Notes: generated by a model from the letters alone, not told the origin. Counted from the first letter of the stretch, positions 8,429-17,782 are shown. The stretch is DNA of 64,000 nt from Halobacillus ihumii (GCF_902726645.1 NZ_CACVAO010000001.1:496001-560000), one strand, 5' to 3'. Program-made: numbers and translations.

Positions 8429-9463
8429 TTAAGATACTCTAACCTTTTTATCCTGGCTTAAAAAGCTGCCGACATATTTAGCTAAATCTACAACTCGGCA
8501 AGAGTACCCCCACTCATTATCGTACCAAGCTAACACTTTAACCTTACGATCCTCGATAACTTGTGTAGACAAGCCGTCAATTATAGCTGAGGAATCTGAA
8601 GTTGTATAATCAACGGAGACAAGTGGTTCATCACTATATTCAAGAATCCCCTTCATTTTGTCATCAGCCACTTTTGAAAAAGCAGCATTTATTTGTTCTT
8701 CTGTTACATCTACTTTAAGGTCAACTACTAAATCAACTAAAGAAACATTTGGTGTAGGGACCCTTAAGGCCATACCATTTAGTTTCCCTTGCATGGATGG
8801 GATAACCTCACCAAGAGCCTTAGCAGCACCCGTGGATGTTGGAATAATAGATTGTGTGCATCCTCGCGCACGACGAAGATCCTTATGCGGATTATCCAGG
8901 TTCTTCTGGTCGTTGGTAAAGGCATGAACCGTTGTCATCAGTCCATTTTCAATGCCAAATTGATCTTCTAACACTTTAACGACTGGGGCTAAACAATTAG
9001 TCGTGCAAGAAGCGTTTGAAATTACGTCGTGCTGTCCTGGTTCATACGCTTCCTCATTTACTCCCATCACAATTGTCGCATCCACTTCTTTACCTGGGGC
9101 TGTAATGATAACTTTCTTTGCTCCAGACTGGATATGCAGCGATGCTTCTTCTTGTGTTTTAAACTTACCTGTCGCTTCAATCACAATATCTACATCTAAT
9201 TCATCCCACGGCAATTCTAAAGGATTTCGAGTTGCACAGAGTCTTATTTTTTTTCCGTTAACAACAATCCCATGATCTATCGCTTTAATGCTCCCCTCAA
9301 AACGTCCATGAACACTATCATATTTCACCATGTGTGCAATCGTTTCAGCAGGATAACTTGCATTAACAGCAACTAATTCAATCGTGTCGTCTAACACAGC
9401 CTTTCGAAAGACCATACGACCTATTCTGCCTAACCCATTTATTGCGATTCGTGTTTTCCCCAT
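8429..9463 (-). CDS. gapB: Glyceraldehyde-3-phosphate dehydrogenase, GapB (gluconeogenic) type
   Basis: The enzyme interconverts glyceraldehyde-3-phosphate and 1,3-bisphosphoglycerate. Visible are the Rossmann motif INGLGRIGR (8-16) and the catalytic Cys153 in SNASCTTNC. Length 344 fits. Position beside speD matches gapB of Bacillus, which works in the gluconeogenic direction with NADP; the cofactor is inferred from synteny. ATG start with AGGGGGC. The upstream region carries two CcpN-type sites, which fits repression on glucose. Confidence 0.94.
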   Translation of the reverse strand: MGKTRIAINGLGRIGRMVFRKAVLDDTIELVAVNASYPAETIAHMVKYDSVHGRFEGSIKAIDHGIVVNGKKIRLCATRNPLELPWDELDVDIVIEATGKFKTQEEASLHIQSGAKKVIITAPGKEVDATIVMGVNEEAYEPGQHDVISNASCTTNCLAPVVKVLEDQFGIENGLMTTVHAFTNDQKNLDNPHKDLRRARGCTQSIIPTSTGAAKALGEVIPSMQGKLNGMALRVPTPNVSLVDLVVDLKVDVTEEQINAAFSKVADDKMKGILEYSDEPLVSVDYTTSDSSAIIDGLSTQVIEDRKVKVLAWYDNEWGYSCRVVDLAKYVGSFLSQDKKVRVS

Positions 9464-9480
9464 AAAGCAAGCCCCCTATA

Positions 9481-9538
9481 TATGATATACTTTTAATCAT
9501 TTTCACAAAATTAGTATAGCACATTGAAAGCGGTTTTG
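9481..9538 (-). promoter_or_regulatory. gapB promoter with two CcpN-like sites
   Basis: The minus strand reads TGTGCTATACT at 9523-9513, an extended -10 (TATACT) that also fits the remembered CcpN consensus TRTGHYATAYW at every position. The plus strand reads TATGATATACT at 9481-9491, a second full match in the opposite orientation. A weaker cre-like sequence (TGAAAGCGGTTTTG, 12 of 14) lies at 9525-9538. CcpN represses gapB in B. subtilis; transfer to this organism is inference. Confidence 0.55.
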
Positions 9539-9564
9539 CAGAAATATCATCATTTTTTTTTTTG

Positions 9565-9606
9565 AAAAAAACTAACCTGATCAAGAAAGAATTCTTGTCA
9601 GGTTAG
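9565..9606 (-). terminator. Terminator after coaE
   Basis: CTAACCTGA and TCAGGTTAG pair around a long loop and run into TTTTTTT on the minus strand, separating the coaE group from gapB. Confidence 0.8.
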
Positions 9607-10205
9607 TTTATGATATTCCAATTCTCAAGTATGCTTTTTAATTGCTTAAAACTTTCTTCGACGCTTCCAGAATTATCAACTACAGCGTCAGCCATCTCTG
9701 CTTTTTCAGCAACGGGGATTTGAGAACTCATTCGTTGCTTGGCATCTTCCACGCTTGACCCATCACGTTCCACCAGCCTTTGTAATTGCGTGTCCTCATC
9801 TACGTATACGACAAGCGTCCGATCGGCGTAATGGGCCAGTTTACTTTCGAATAATAACGGAATATCAAGCACAACGGCGGAATGTTTGTCTTTTTTATAA
9901 TGATCTCTTTGTCGGAGCATCTCTTTTCGGACTTCAGGATGCACAATTTGATTCAATATGTCACGTTTTTCTTTGCTTTCAAACACTATTTTCCCCAATC
10001 GTTTTCGATTGATCGTCTTATCTTCATGCAATACTTCATTTCCAAAAGCATCAATAATTTTTTGATAAGCAGACTCTCCAGGATCAACTACTTCTCTGGA
10101 AATGATATCTGCATCTACTACAGGGATCTTGAAGTTATGAAACATTTCAGAAATTGTACTTTTACCACTGGCTATACTTCCAGTTAATCCAATTACAACT
10201 GTCAT
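9603..10205 (-). CDS. coaE: Dephospho-CoA kinase
   Basis: CoaE phosphorylates the ribose 3'-OH of dephospho-CoA, the last step of coenzyme A synthesis. The P-loop is GSIASGKST (9-17), and the family block DIPLLFESKL follows mid-protein. 200 residues is the usual size. It is last of the polA-mutM-ytaF-coaE group, 12 nt behind ytaF. Confidence 0.97.
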   Translation of the reverse strand: MTVVIGLTGSIASGKSTISEMFHNFKIPVVDADIISREVVDPGESAYQKIIDAFGNEVLHEDKTINRKRLGKIVFESKEKRDILNQIVHPEVRKEMLRQRDHYKKDKHSAVVLDIPLLFESKLAHYADRTLVVYVDEDTQLQRLVERDGSSVEDAKQRMSSQIPVAEKAEMADAVVDNSGSVEESFKQLKSILENWNIIN

Positions 10206-10217
10206 ATAGTATCCTCC

Positions 10218-10820
10218 TCACACAAGCTTAATCAGTCCAATAATAATGAGCAGCATTCCTGGAAGCATTGAAATATTGTTGATTTTCTTGCTAAGTTTCG
10301 CTCCACTCTTCACACCTGCTAACAACATAAAGGTCGTCATGACAACGATTAGACAAGCCGTTAAGATAGGATTTATTCCTATGAATGAACCGCTGAACCC
10401 TGCTGCAAAAGTATCTAATGAGAGGGCAAGACTGAGAAGCAAAAGCTCCTTGCCTTTTATTTGACCTGATCTGTCTAGGTCGGCAGCTTCAGGTGATTGT
10501 AATACCTTGGCAGGCTGTGCCCAAACATTATCCTCTTGTTTTGGTTTCTCAGGCTTTCTTAAACAATGGAAAAGAAAAAACAGTCCAATTACGATCAGTG
10601 CTATGGCCCCAAGTCTTTCAGCATAAGCTTGATCCATGAACAGTTTAATCCATTCTCCTAAGGAGGCAGACAACAAATAGCAGCAACCTGATAATAAGGC
10701 AATGGCACAAATTCCTTTTTTCGAAATACCAATTCTTTTTAAACCAATCATACAGCCGATCCCAAAGCTATCCACGGTAACAGCCAGGCCGAAAAGAAAT
10801 GGGAATAGAACGATGCCCAA
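10218..10820 (-). CDS. ytaF: YtaF-type integral membrane protein (MntP-like)
   Basis: Six hydrophobic segments in two related halves, each with acidic residues inside the membrane (TVDSFGIG near 16-23 and SLDTFAAG in the second half), mark the MntP/YtaF family of putative metal exporters. Between halves lies a charged loop (about 90-120). In Bacillus YtaF is annotated as a sporulation membrane protein; the substrate is not established. The start is TTG with GAGGTGA 6 nt upstream. Confidence 0.88.
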   Translation of the reverse strand: MGIVLFPFLFGLAVTVDSFGIGCMIGLKRIGISKKGICAIALLSGCCYLLSASLGEWIKLFMDQAYAERLGAIALIVIGLFFLFHCLRKPEKPKQEDNVWAQPAKVLQSPEAADLDRSGQIKGKELLLLSLALSLDTFAAGFSGSFIGINPILTACLIVVMTTFMLLAGVKSGAKLSKKINNISMLPGMLLIIIGLIKLV

Positions 10821-10881
10821 TACGGTTCACCTCTTAAACATCAAATGTGTGACATAGTATATGGACTCTCTTTACGACCTG

Positions 10882-11706
10882 TTACTTCTGACAAGCTGGG
10901 CAGACATGGGTGCCCCGACCGCTTACTTTTAACTTTAAAATTGGAGTACCACAGTTCAGGCAATCCGTATCCTGCTTTCCGTAAACTCGTAATTTCTGCT
11001 GAAACATTCCCATCTGTCCCTGACTGTTCAGATAAGACCGAATGGTCGTGCCTCCCTGTTCTACTGCTTCTGTGATGGTGTCAATACTTGCCTGTCTCAC
11101 CCGTGAAGCTTCCTCTTTAGTAAGCTGGTTCGCCAATCGTTCAGGATGAATACCGCTGCGATAAAGTGCTTCATCAACATAAATATTGCCTAATCCTGCT
11201 ACGATCGTCTGATCTAGCAGCACAGCTTTCATATTTCGCGTTGTTTTATTAATTCTTTCGTAAAAGTATTCGATTGTAAAAGCGGGATCGAATGGGTCAG
11301 GACCCAATTGATTAAGCGGCTTCTGATCCCATTCTGTTCCTTTTTCAAATAAATGCATCGTGCCAAATTTACGAACATCGTTATATCGGAGTTCAGTTCC
11401 ATCAGTAAAGTGAAAGATGACATGGGTATGTTTCGGCTTCTCGACCAAAGCATCGTACACACCAAACTTACCTTCCATTCGCAAGTGGGAGACCATTGAA
11501 ATATCATCCATTTTGAAAATGAGGAACTTTCCTTTCCTTTCAATATCACGAATCGTTTGATCCTGTACCCATTGCTTAAAATCATTTGGATCTTGCGGGC
11601 GTTTAATAATATTTCCCCAATATATTGAAACGTCTTGTATTTTTTTATTTAAAACGAGTTGCTTTAATGTTTGTCTGACCGTTTCCACTTCAGGTAGTTC
11701 CGGCAT
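10882..11706 (-). CDS. mutM: Formamidopyrimidine-DNA glycosylase
   Basis: MutM removes 8-oxoguanine and formamidopyrimidines and nicks the site. The processed N-terminus PELPEVETV supplies the catalytic proline and glutamate. The C-terminus ends in a zinc finger with two Cys pairs (CLNC and CPAC). 274 residues matches the family. Its ATG lies 15 nt after the polA stop, with GAGGGGA as ribosome binding site, so it is co-transcribed with polA. Confidence 0.98.
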   Translation of the reverse strand: MPELPEVETVRQTLKQLVLNKKIQDVSIYWGNIIKRPQDPNDFKQWVQDQTIRDIERKGKFLIFKMDDISMVSHLRMEGKFGVYDALVEKPKHTHVIFHFTDGTELRYNDVRKFGTMHLFEKGTEWDQKPLNQLGPDPFDPAFTIEYFYERINKTTRNMKAVLLDQTIVAGLGNIYVDEALYRSGIHPERLANQLTKEEASRVRQASIDTITEAVEQGGTTIRSYLNSQGQMGMFQQKLRVYGKQDTDCLNCGTPILKLKVSGRGTHVCPACQK

Positions 11707-11720
11707 GCTGTTCCCCTCAC

Positions 11721-14369
11721 TTACTTCGCGTCATACCAAGTTGGTCCATAAGAATAATCCACCTCTAAAGGCACTTCTAATTGCACTGTATTCTCCATGG
11801 CCTCTGCTACAACATCTTTTAATTTTTCAATTTCGTCTTCTGGCACTTCTAAGATCAGTTCATCGTGTACTTGGAGTAACATTCGTGCCTTGAAACCTTC
11901 TGTTTTCAAGCGATTAAATAAATCGATCATTGCCTTTTTAATAATATCTGCTGCACTTCCTTGAATAGGTGTATTCATAGCTGTACGTTCAGCAAAACTT
12001 CGCTTATTAAAGTTTCGGCTCGTTATATCAGGCAAGTATCTTCGACGTTGCATAAATGTCGTCACATAGCCTGACTGTTTTGCTTCCCGAACAGACTCGT
12101 CCATGTATTCTTTTACGCCAGGATAACTATTTAAATATTTTTCAATAAAGGTCTTTGCTTCTTTACGGGAGATCCCTAAACTCTGAGATAAACCGTAATC
12201 ACTAATGCCATACACGATCCCGAAATTGACGGCCTTGGCTTGACGTCTCATTTCACTTGTAATTTCATTACCAGGCACATCAAATACTTCACTGGCTGTC
12301 TGAGTGTGAATATCTTTTCCTTCCCTAAAAGCCGTGATTAATTTTTCATCTTGAGCAATATGAGCTAAAACTCGCAGCTCGATTTGAGAATAATCACTTG
12401 AAAACATAAGCCACCCTTCTTCTGACGGTACAAAAGCCTGTCTGATCTTCCTTCCCTCTTCAAGACGAATAGGTATGTTTTGCAAGTTAGGCTCGATGGA
12501 ACTAAGTCGCCCTGTTTGAGCAAGGGCCTGATTAAAACGCGTATGAATCATATTAGTCGAGCCATCCACAACCTTCAGTAATCCTTCGAGGTAAGTAGAT
12601 TGAAGCTTACTCAACTGCCTGTATAACAGAATCTTAGGAATGATCGGATGCTGATCTTCAAGTTGTTCCAGGATGTCTGCTGAGGTTGAATAACCTGTCT
12701 TTGTCTTTTTAATGACTGGTAGTTGAAGATCTTCAAACAGCACCGGCCCTAGTTGTTTAGGTGAATTCAAATTAAACGATTTCCCTGCCAGTTCATAGAT
12801 TTCTGCTTTGAGTGTTTCAAGCCTTTCTTCAAGCTCACCTCTCATCTGTTGAAGGCGTTCCACATCGACCTTCACCCCCTGATGCTCCATTTCCGCTAAA
12901 ATCAAAGCTAACGGCATCTCAAGGTTCTTATATAAATCCATCTGTTCGTTTTGTTCTAACTTTTGTTCCATAATATCTTTAAGTTTATATAACATATTTG
13001 CTTTACGAACAAGATGCTTATGGAAAACCTCCTCAGAATCCGGGAGTTTCACTTTAGCTCCCTTCCCATAAACTTCCTCATCATACTGCACTGCATTTTC
13101 ATTCATTCGATGACTAATCGATGGAATATCATGGTTATTTTCTGAAGGATTAAGTAGATAAGAGGCGAGCAGTAAATCAAAACTGATTCCTTTCGCTTCA
13201 ATTCCATGGCGCTTTAGGGCCACTACTGTTTGCTTTGCATCAAAGACCCATTTTTCTTTCGTTTCATCCATCATCCACGCTTTAAAACCTGAGGACTTTT
13301 CAGCATCATCCATCGAAATAAAGTAATGCTTGTGCTTATTAACAAAAACGATCCCTTCAACCGGAGCCTGATGATAATTATCCGAAAGCATTTCTACAAT
13401 TAAAGCTTCTTGGCCAGACAACAATTCTTCGTCAACCTCTGTTATGATCGTAACATTTATTTCCGGCCAATCATCATCTTGATCGCTCGGTGTAGTATCT
13501 TCTTCAGGTGAAGCTACACGATCCATAAGTGACTGAAAGCCTAGATTGCGGAACAAACCACTCACATTCTTACTTTCATATCCCCCATAACGTATATCTT
13601 CAAGACTGATTTCAATAGGGGCATTTCTCTCGATGGTAACAAGCTGTTTACTCATAAATGCTTCTTCCTTATTAAGTTCAAGCTTTTCTTTCAACTTTTT
13701 CCCGCTAACATCTTCCAGGTTGTCATACACATTCTCAAGCTTATCGAACTGACTTAGAAGTTTCACAGCAGTCTTCTCGCCCACACCCGGAACGCCTGGG
13801 ATATTATCTGAACTGTCTCCCATCAGTGCCTTTAGATCGATAATTTGATCTGGACGAACCCCCATTTTTTCTTGCATAAAAGCGGGGTCATAGGCATCAA
13901 CAGTCGTAATCCCTTTCTTAGTCAGACTTACTTGAATACGATCTGAAACGAGCTGCAATAAATCCTTGTCTCCTGAAATAACTTTTACTTCAAGATTGCC
14001 TTCGCCAGCTTGAGTGGCTAGTGTTCCGATGATGTCATCAGCCTCATAATTTTCAAGCTGGTAATATGGAATAGCAAACGCGTCCAATAGTTCTTTGATA
14101 ACTGGAAACTGTTCAGACAGTTCAGAAGGCGTTTTTTGCCTCCCGCCTTTATAATCCGAATACGTTTTGTGACGAAAAGTAGTTTTACCAGCATCAAATG
14201 CGACTAATAAACGATCAGGCTTATCCTCTTCTAAGATTTTTAACAGCATCGTTGTAAAACCATAAACTGCGTTCGTATAAACTCCCTTATCGTTATTCAA
14301 TAGAGGCAGCGCAAAAAATGCTCGATACGCTATACTGTTTCCATCTATTAGTACGACTTTTTCCGCCAT
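11721..14369 (-). CDS. polA: DNA polymerase I
   Basis: PolA fills repair gaps and removes RNA primers. The N-terminal 5'-3' exonuclease domain (1-290) and C-terminal polymerase domain (about 470-882) are intact; polymerase motifs are SDYSQIELRVLAH, RRQAKAVNFGIVYG and QVHDELILEV. The middle 3'-5' exonuclease domain lacks the metal-binding Asp-x-Glu (the place reads ALIVEMLSD), so proofreading is probably absent, as in other Bacillus Pol I enzymes. 882 residues is normal. It has its own promoter region after the phoR terminator. Confidence 0.98.
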   Translation of the reverse strand: MAEKVVLIDGNSIAYRAFFALPLLNNDKGVYTNAVYGFTTMLLKILEEDKPDRLLVAFDAGKTTFRHKTYSDYKGGRQKTPSELSEQFPVIKELLDAFAIPYYQLENYEADDIIGTLATQAGEGNLEVKVISGDKDLLQLVSDRIQVSLTKKGITTVDAYDPAFMQEKMGVRPDQIIDLKALMGDSSDNIPGVPGVGEKTAVKLLSQFDKLENVYDNLEDVSGKKLKEKLELNKEEAFMSKQLVTIERNAPIEISLEDIRYGGYESKNVSGLFRNLGFQSLMDRVASPEEDTTPSDQDDDWPEINVTIITEVDEELLSGQEALIVEMLSDNYHQAPVEGIVFVNKHKHYFISMDDAEKSSGFKAWMMDETKEKWVFDAKQTVVALKRHGIEAKGISFDLLLASYLLNPSENNHDIPSISHRMNENAVQYDEEVYGKGAKVKLPDSEEVFHKHLVRKANMLYKLKDIMEQKLEQNEQMDLYKNLEMPLALILAEMEHQGVKVDVERLQQMRGELEERLETLKAEIYELAGKSFNLNSPKQLGPVLFEDLQLPVIKKTKTGYSTSADILEQLEDQHPIIPKILLYRQLSKLQSTYLEGLLKVVDGSTNMIHTRFNQALAQTGRLSSIEPNLQNIPIRLEEGRKIRQAFVPSEEGWLMFSSDYSQIELRVLAHIAQDEKLITAFREGKDIHTQTASEVFDVPGNEITSEMRRQAKAVNFGIVYGISDYGLSQSLGISRKEAKTFIEKYLNSYPGVKEYMDESVREAKQSGYVTTFMQRRRYLPDITSRNFNKRSFAERTAMNTPIQGSAADIIKKAMIDLFNRLKTEGFKARMLLQVHDELILEVPEDEIEKLKDVVAEAMENTVQLEVPLEVDYSYGPTWYDAK

Positions 14370-14484
14370 TCGCTCAACTCCTCAAGTATATGTACGTCTT
14401 TGCTCTATTCTACCACGTTTACTGGCAGGAATAAAAAAACAAAAGTGTAAGCAGACACGACAGTGGAAATTCGGTTAAGAACGT

Positions 14485-14515
14485 AAAAAAGAGCAGAAGC
14501 ACGGATCGCTTCTGC
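14485..14515 (-). terminator. Terminator after phoPR
   Basis: GCAGAAGC / GCTTCTGC pair perfectly around 7 nt and are followed on the minus strand by CTTTTTT. It closes the phoPR transcript before polA. Confidence 0.88.
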
Positions 14516-14596
14516 CCAATAAGAGAAAACACCTTGGATGAAAGGGTTTCATTGGTAATCGTACCAAATCTTTATAAAGGATACTTTAAAATAATA

Positions 14597-16351
14597 TTAA
14601 TCATTTGTAAACTTCTTCGGCAGAGTAATAGCAAAGGTTGTACCTTCGTTCACTTCACTTTCAACCTTGATAGATCCCTGGTGAGCTTCAACAATGTGCT
14701 TTACAATAGCAAGACCGAGCCCGGTGCCCCCTGAATTGCGGCTTCTTGCCTTGTCTACTCTGTAAAACCTCTCAAATATTCTGGAGATTTCTTCCTCAGG
14801 AATTCCTACCCCATTATCTTTGATAGAAATTGTTACGGATTCTCCATGATCTTGCAGAGATACTTGCACCAGTCCTGTCTCCCCTGTATAGTTAACAGCA
14901 TTTGTAAGTAAGTTCAAAAAAACTTGCTTTAACCTGCTTATATCCCCTTGAATTTCAGCTTCCGCGTCAAGGGATGTTTCAAGACGAATGGATTTTTGAT
15001 CTGCCTGATGTTCTATGAGCGGAAACAGTTCTCCTAGAAGGTTCCGCAGTTCGACCTCTTCAACAATTAATTTAAAATCATCTCTTTCTACCCTCGAGAG
15101 CTCCAGCAAATCTTCAATAAGCGATTGGAGACGTCCACTCTCTTTCAGGATGATCTGCATAAACTGTTCCATCATAGCTTCGTCTTTCATCGCACCGTCC
15201 AGCAGCGTCTCTGAAAATCCTCTGATTGAAGTAATAGGAGTTTTCAGTTCATGTGATACATTGGCTACGAAGTCTTTACGCATTTGTTCAAGTTTTTTCA
15301 TCTCAGTAATGTCATGAAAAACAAGGACAATCCCTTTCCATTTATTGTTACCGCTGAAAATAGGCGCACCCGTCACTTCAAAATGCCTGCGGTCAATATG
15401 AACCGGCAGAGCAAATTTTTCGCTAATTGTCTCTTCAAACATATAGATCGTCTGTACTGTTTCATGAATGGCTGGATAAGGGATGGCATCATGGTAAAGG
15501 TAACCTATATATTCTTTCTGAATACCGCCAAAGCTTTCAAGAAAGGCTTTATTCACAAGAAGAATATAGCCCTTTTCATCTATCAAAATCAGGCCATTTC
15601 CCATATTATTAATAACTGCTTCTAACTGTGTTTCCTGCATTCCCTTGGTACTCATCATATCGTGAAGGTTCCTGGCAAGGACATTAATAGATCGACTCAA
15701 TTGACCCGCCTCACCAAAATGACCCTCAAAGGTACGGGCGTTGTAGTTTCCTTCAGCTAGTTCTGTAGCCGCCTTTGAGGCAGAACGAATCGGCCGAATA
15801 TACTTAGAAAAGACATTAAATACGACTAAGAATATAGCAATAATTCCAAGCAGCAAAGTAAACCCAATGAGCAGCCAAATGTTTTTCGTAATATCTGCTA
15901 ATGACTGAACTGGTGAAAATACTACGAGAGTTCCAGTTACACCTTCTAAATTCATTTGGACCGGGTAATAGAAAACAGCTTCTCCTAATTGACCCGCTCT
16001 CTTAGGAAATTCGTTTAATTGGATATTAGTTATAATTGATTGTTTTGAATCGTTTTGAATCATCGGCAGGGTCTCAAGCGTATCTATAATAACTTCACCT
16101 TGATCTGACACCAGTAAGATTCCCGTATTGAGCTGCATGCTAAAATCATTAAGAGAATTAGTAGTAAGCTGACCATTTCCTGAAAGTTCCTTAAGATAAC
16201 TGGCAACGTATTCACTCTCCACGGTAATGCGCTCTTCAAAGACATTAATAAAATAACTTCTAGTAAGCTGAGCTAATAAAATTCCTAATCCGACCATGAC
16301 GATAATAACAACAATCATATAGGTCAGAAGCGGTCTTTTATTGATTTTCAT
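14597..16351 (-). CDS. phoR: Phosphate-sensing histidine kinase PhoR
   Basis: PhoR phosphorylates PhoP on phosphate starvation. Order: TM1 (about 8-30), an extracytoplasmic sensor domain (31-155), TM2 (about 157-180), HAMP (about 181-235), PAS (about 240-350), HisKA with the phosphorylated H367 in FVANVSHELKTP, and an HATPase domain with DNGVGIP and GGTGLGLAIVK. 584 residues equals the Bacillus length (579). The ATG directly follows the phoP stop codon, and its ribosome binding site lies inside phoP. Confidence 0.95.
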   Translation of the reverse strand: MKINKRPLLTYMIVVIIVMVGLGILLAQLTRSYFINVFEERITVESEYVASYLKELSGNGQLTTNSLNDFSMQLNTGILLVSDQGEVIIDTLETLPMIQNDSKQSIITNIQLNEFPKRAGQLGEAVFYYPVQMNLEGVTGTLVVFSPVQSLADITKNIWLLIGFTLLLGIIAIFLVVFNVFSKYIRPIRSASKAATELAEGNYNARTFEGHFGEAGQLSRSINVLARNLHDMMSTKGMQETQLEAVINNMGNGLILIDEKGYILLVNKAFLESFGGIQKEYIGYLYHDAIPYPAIHETVQTIYMFEETISEKFALPVHIDRRHFEVTGAPIFSGNNKWKGIVLVFHDITEMKKLEQMRKDFVANVSHELKTPITSIRGFSETLLDGAMKDEAMMEQFMQIILKESGRLQSLIEDLLELSRVERDDFKLIVEEVELRNLLGELFPLIEHQADQKSIRLETSLDAEAEIQGDISRLKQVFLNLLTNAVNYTGETGLVQVSLQDHGESVTISIKDNGVGIPEEEISRIFERFYRVDKARSRNSGGTGLGLAIVKHIVEAHQGSIKVESEVNEGTTFAITLPKKFTND

Positions 16352-17047
16352 TTACTTTGGCTCCTCCATCTTATAGCCCAATCCGCGAATTGTTTTGATA
16401 TAGACAGGCTTTTTGGTATCCGGTTCTATCTTTTCACGCAAATGACTGACGTGGACATCCACAATTCTAGTATCTCCAACGAAGTCATAATTCCACACAG
16501 CACTTAGCAATTGATCCCTGGATAAAACTCGTCCAATATTTTGAGACAGATAATGAAGCAGCTCGAATTCCTTCGGAGTAAATAATAATGAATTTCCTTT
16601 AATTGTTGCTTCATACTGTTCTGGATAAATGATTAAATCAGCAATTTCAATGTACCGTGAATCCTGTCCCATCGGCTCGCGTATCATTCTACGTAAAATT
16701 GCCTTAATGCGGGCTACTACTTCACGCGGGCTGAAAGGTTTGGTTAAATAGTCGTCCGCTCCTAATTCCAACCCTAATACTTTATCGAACTCATCATCTT
16801 TAGCTGTAAGCATTAGAATAGGGGTTTCCACTTGATTCTGCCGGAGCTGTTTACATACTTCCATACCGTCCATTCCCGGAAGCATGACGTCCAGTACGAT
16901 CATGTCATAAGTCGTGGCTAATGCTTTCTCAAGAGCTTCTGGGCCGGTATAAGCAACATCGGTTTCATACCCCGCCTGATCGATATTGTATTTTAACAAC
17001 ATTACAATAGATTCTTCATCATCAACTATGAGTATTCTTTGCGACAC
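16352..17047 (-). CDS. phoP: Phosphate response regulator PhoP
   Basis: OmpR-type response regulator: receiver domain with acidic D9/D10 and phosphorylated D53 in VLDVMLPG, then a winged-helix DNA-binding domain (about 135-230) ending in IKTIRGLGYKME. The frame opens at 17056, but GTG at 17047 has GAGGTGA 5 nt upstream and starts SQRILIVDDEES, so I chose it (231 residues). It activates the Pho regulon and commonly its own operon. Confidence 0.94.
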   Translation of the reverse strand: MSQRILIVDDEESIVMLLKYNIDQAGYETDVAYTGPEALEKALATTYDMIVLDVMLPGMDGMEVCKQLRQNQVETPILMLTAKDDEFDKVLGLELGADDYLTKPFSPREVVARIKAILRRMIREPMGQDSRYIEIADLIIYPEQYEATIKGNSLLFTPKEFELLHYLSQNIGRVLSRDQLLSAVWNYDFVGDTRIVDVHVSHLREKIEPDTKKPVYIKTIRGLGYKMEEPK

Positions 17048-17118
17048 TTCGATCACCTCAATCTACAGGATACGTTCATGTTCATCATACAATGAAGTTT
17101 ACACGGTGAACACGTATC

Positions 17119-17144
17119 TTTACAACTTTTACTTAAACTTTACA
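17119..17144 (+). promoter_or_regulatory. PhoP-box-like direct repeats upstream of phoPR
   Basis: Three near-identical hexamers TTTACA (17119-17124), TTTACT (17128-17133) and TTTACA (17139-17144) recur at 9- and 11-bp steps about 75-100 bp before phoP. PhoP dimers bind TTAACA-like hexamers repeated at about 11 bp in B. subtilis. This suggests autoregulation, but the hexamers are AT-rich and could arise by chance. Confidence 0.4.
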
Positions 17145-17194
17145 TTTCTGACAGCTGCTAAAGTGATCACATTCTAATCAATAAAGGTGCCCAT

Positions 17195-17226
17195 GAAAAA
17201 AGCCAGCTTCTGCCGGCTTTTTTTTA
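17195..17226 (-). terminator. Terminator after the MaoC-like gene
   Basis: AGCCGGC and GCTGGCT pair around AGAA, with T runs on both strands, so the hairpin can stop transcription from either side; it insulates phoPR from the MaoC-like gene. Confidence 0.85.
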
Positions 17227-17230
17227 AACT

Positions 17231-17707
17231 CTAAGAAAAATTTTCCAAAGAGCTTGCGTTCATTGATTTGGGTTCGAATGGAGGCTGAACAGCTAACGTC
17301 CCTTCCACAACAACATCTCCTTCTTCGTCATATCCGACAACTTCCATGTCAGCAATATGTTCTTCCTTATGGATGGATTTCACTTCAAGCCTTAGTCGAA
17401 CTTCACTATAATGATAAACAGGCTTTGGATAGGAAAGTTGTTGTCGCGTAATATGACTTCCTGGACCAGGTAAATGCATGGAAACCATAGATGATATCAT
17501 TCCAAATACCATAACGGTAGGAACAACAGGACGTTTAAAAGGTGTTCCGGAAGCATAGTCATGCTGAATATATAATGGATTAGCATCGTCAGTTAAACCA
17601 AGATACATTAGCAATTCTCGATCTTCTATGGTAGAAGTTGTTTTAAACGTTTCTCCGACTTTTAGGTCATTGATTTTTTTACCCAGTTTTCTTTTTTTAC
17701 CAAGCAT
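17231..17707 (-). CDS. MaoC-like hot-dog protein with altered active site
   Basis: The 158-residue product has the layout of a single-hot-dog MaoC/R-hydratase. The expected D-x-N-P-[LIV]-H pattern reads DDANPLYIQHD, so the catalytic His position holds Tyr, and the downstream P-[IV]-x-H-G reads PVVPTVM. It may not be an enoyl-CoA hydratase. ATG start with GGGGTGA. It lies between phoPR and mdh and has terminators on both sides, with a cre-like site just before its ribosome binding site. Precise role unknown. Confidence 0.75.
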   Translation of the reverse strand: MLGKKRKLGKKINDLKVGETFKTTSTIEDRELLMYLGLTDDANPLYIQHDYASGTPFKRPVVPTVMVFGMISSMVSMHLPGPGSHITRQQLSYPKPVYHYSEVRLRLEVKSIHKEEHIADMEVVGYDEEGDVVVEGTLAVQPPFEPKSMNASSLENFS

Positions 17708-17721
17708 ACTTTCACCCCTTT

Positions 17722-17735
17722 TGAAAGCGTTTTCC
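17722..17735 (-). promoter_or_regulatory. Catabolite-responsive element (cre) candidate
   Basis: TGAAAGCGTTTTCC on the plus strand matches the CcpA site TGWAANCGNTNWCA at 13 of 14 places. It lies between the mdh terminator and the ribosome binding site of the MaoC-like gene, where bound CcpA would block transcription. Confidence 0.55.
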
Positions 17736-17745
17736 TGACATTTTA

Positions 17746-17778
17746 GAAAAAAAGCTCGAGGCGTGCCCCGAACTTTTT
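17746..17778 (-). terminator. Terminator after citZ-icd-mdh
   Basis: AAGTTCGGGG pairs CCTCGAGCTT around a 4-nt loop, followed by TTTTTT on the minus strand, 5 nt beyond the mdh stop. Confidence 0.85.
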
Positions 17779-17782
17779 TCTT

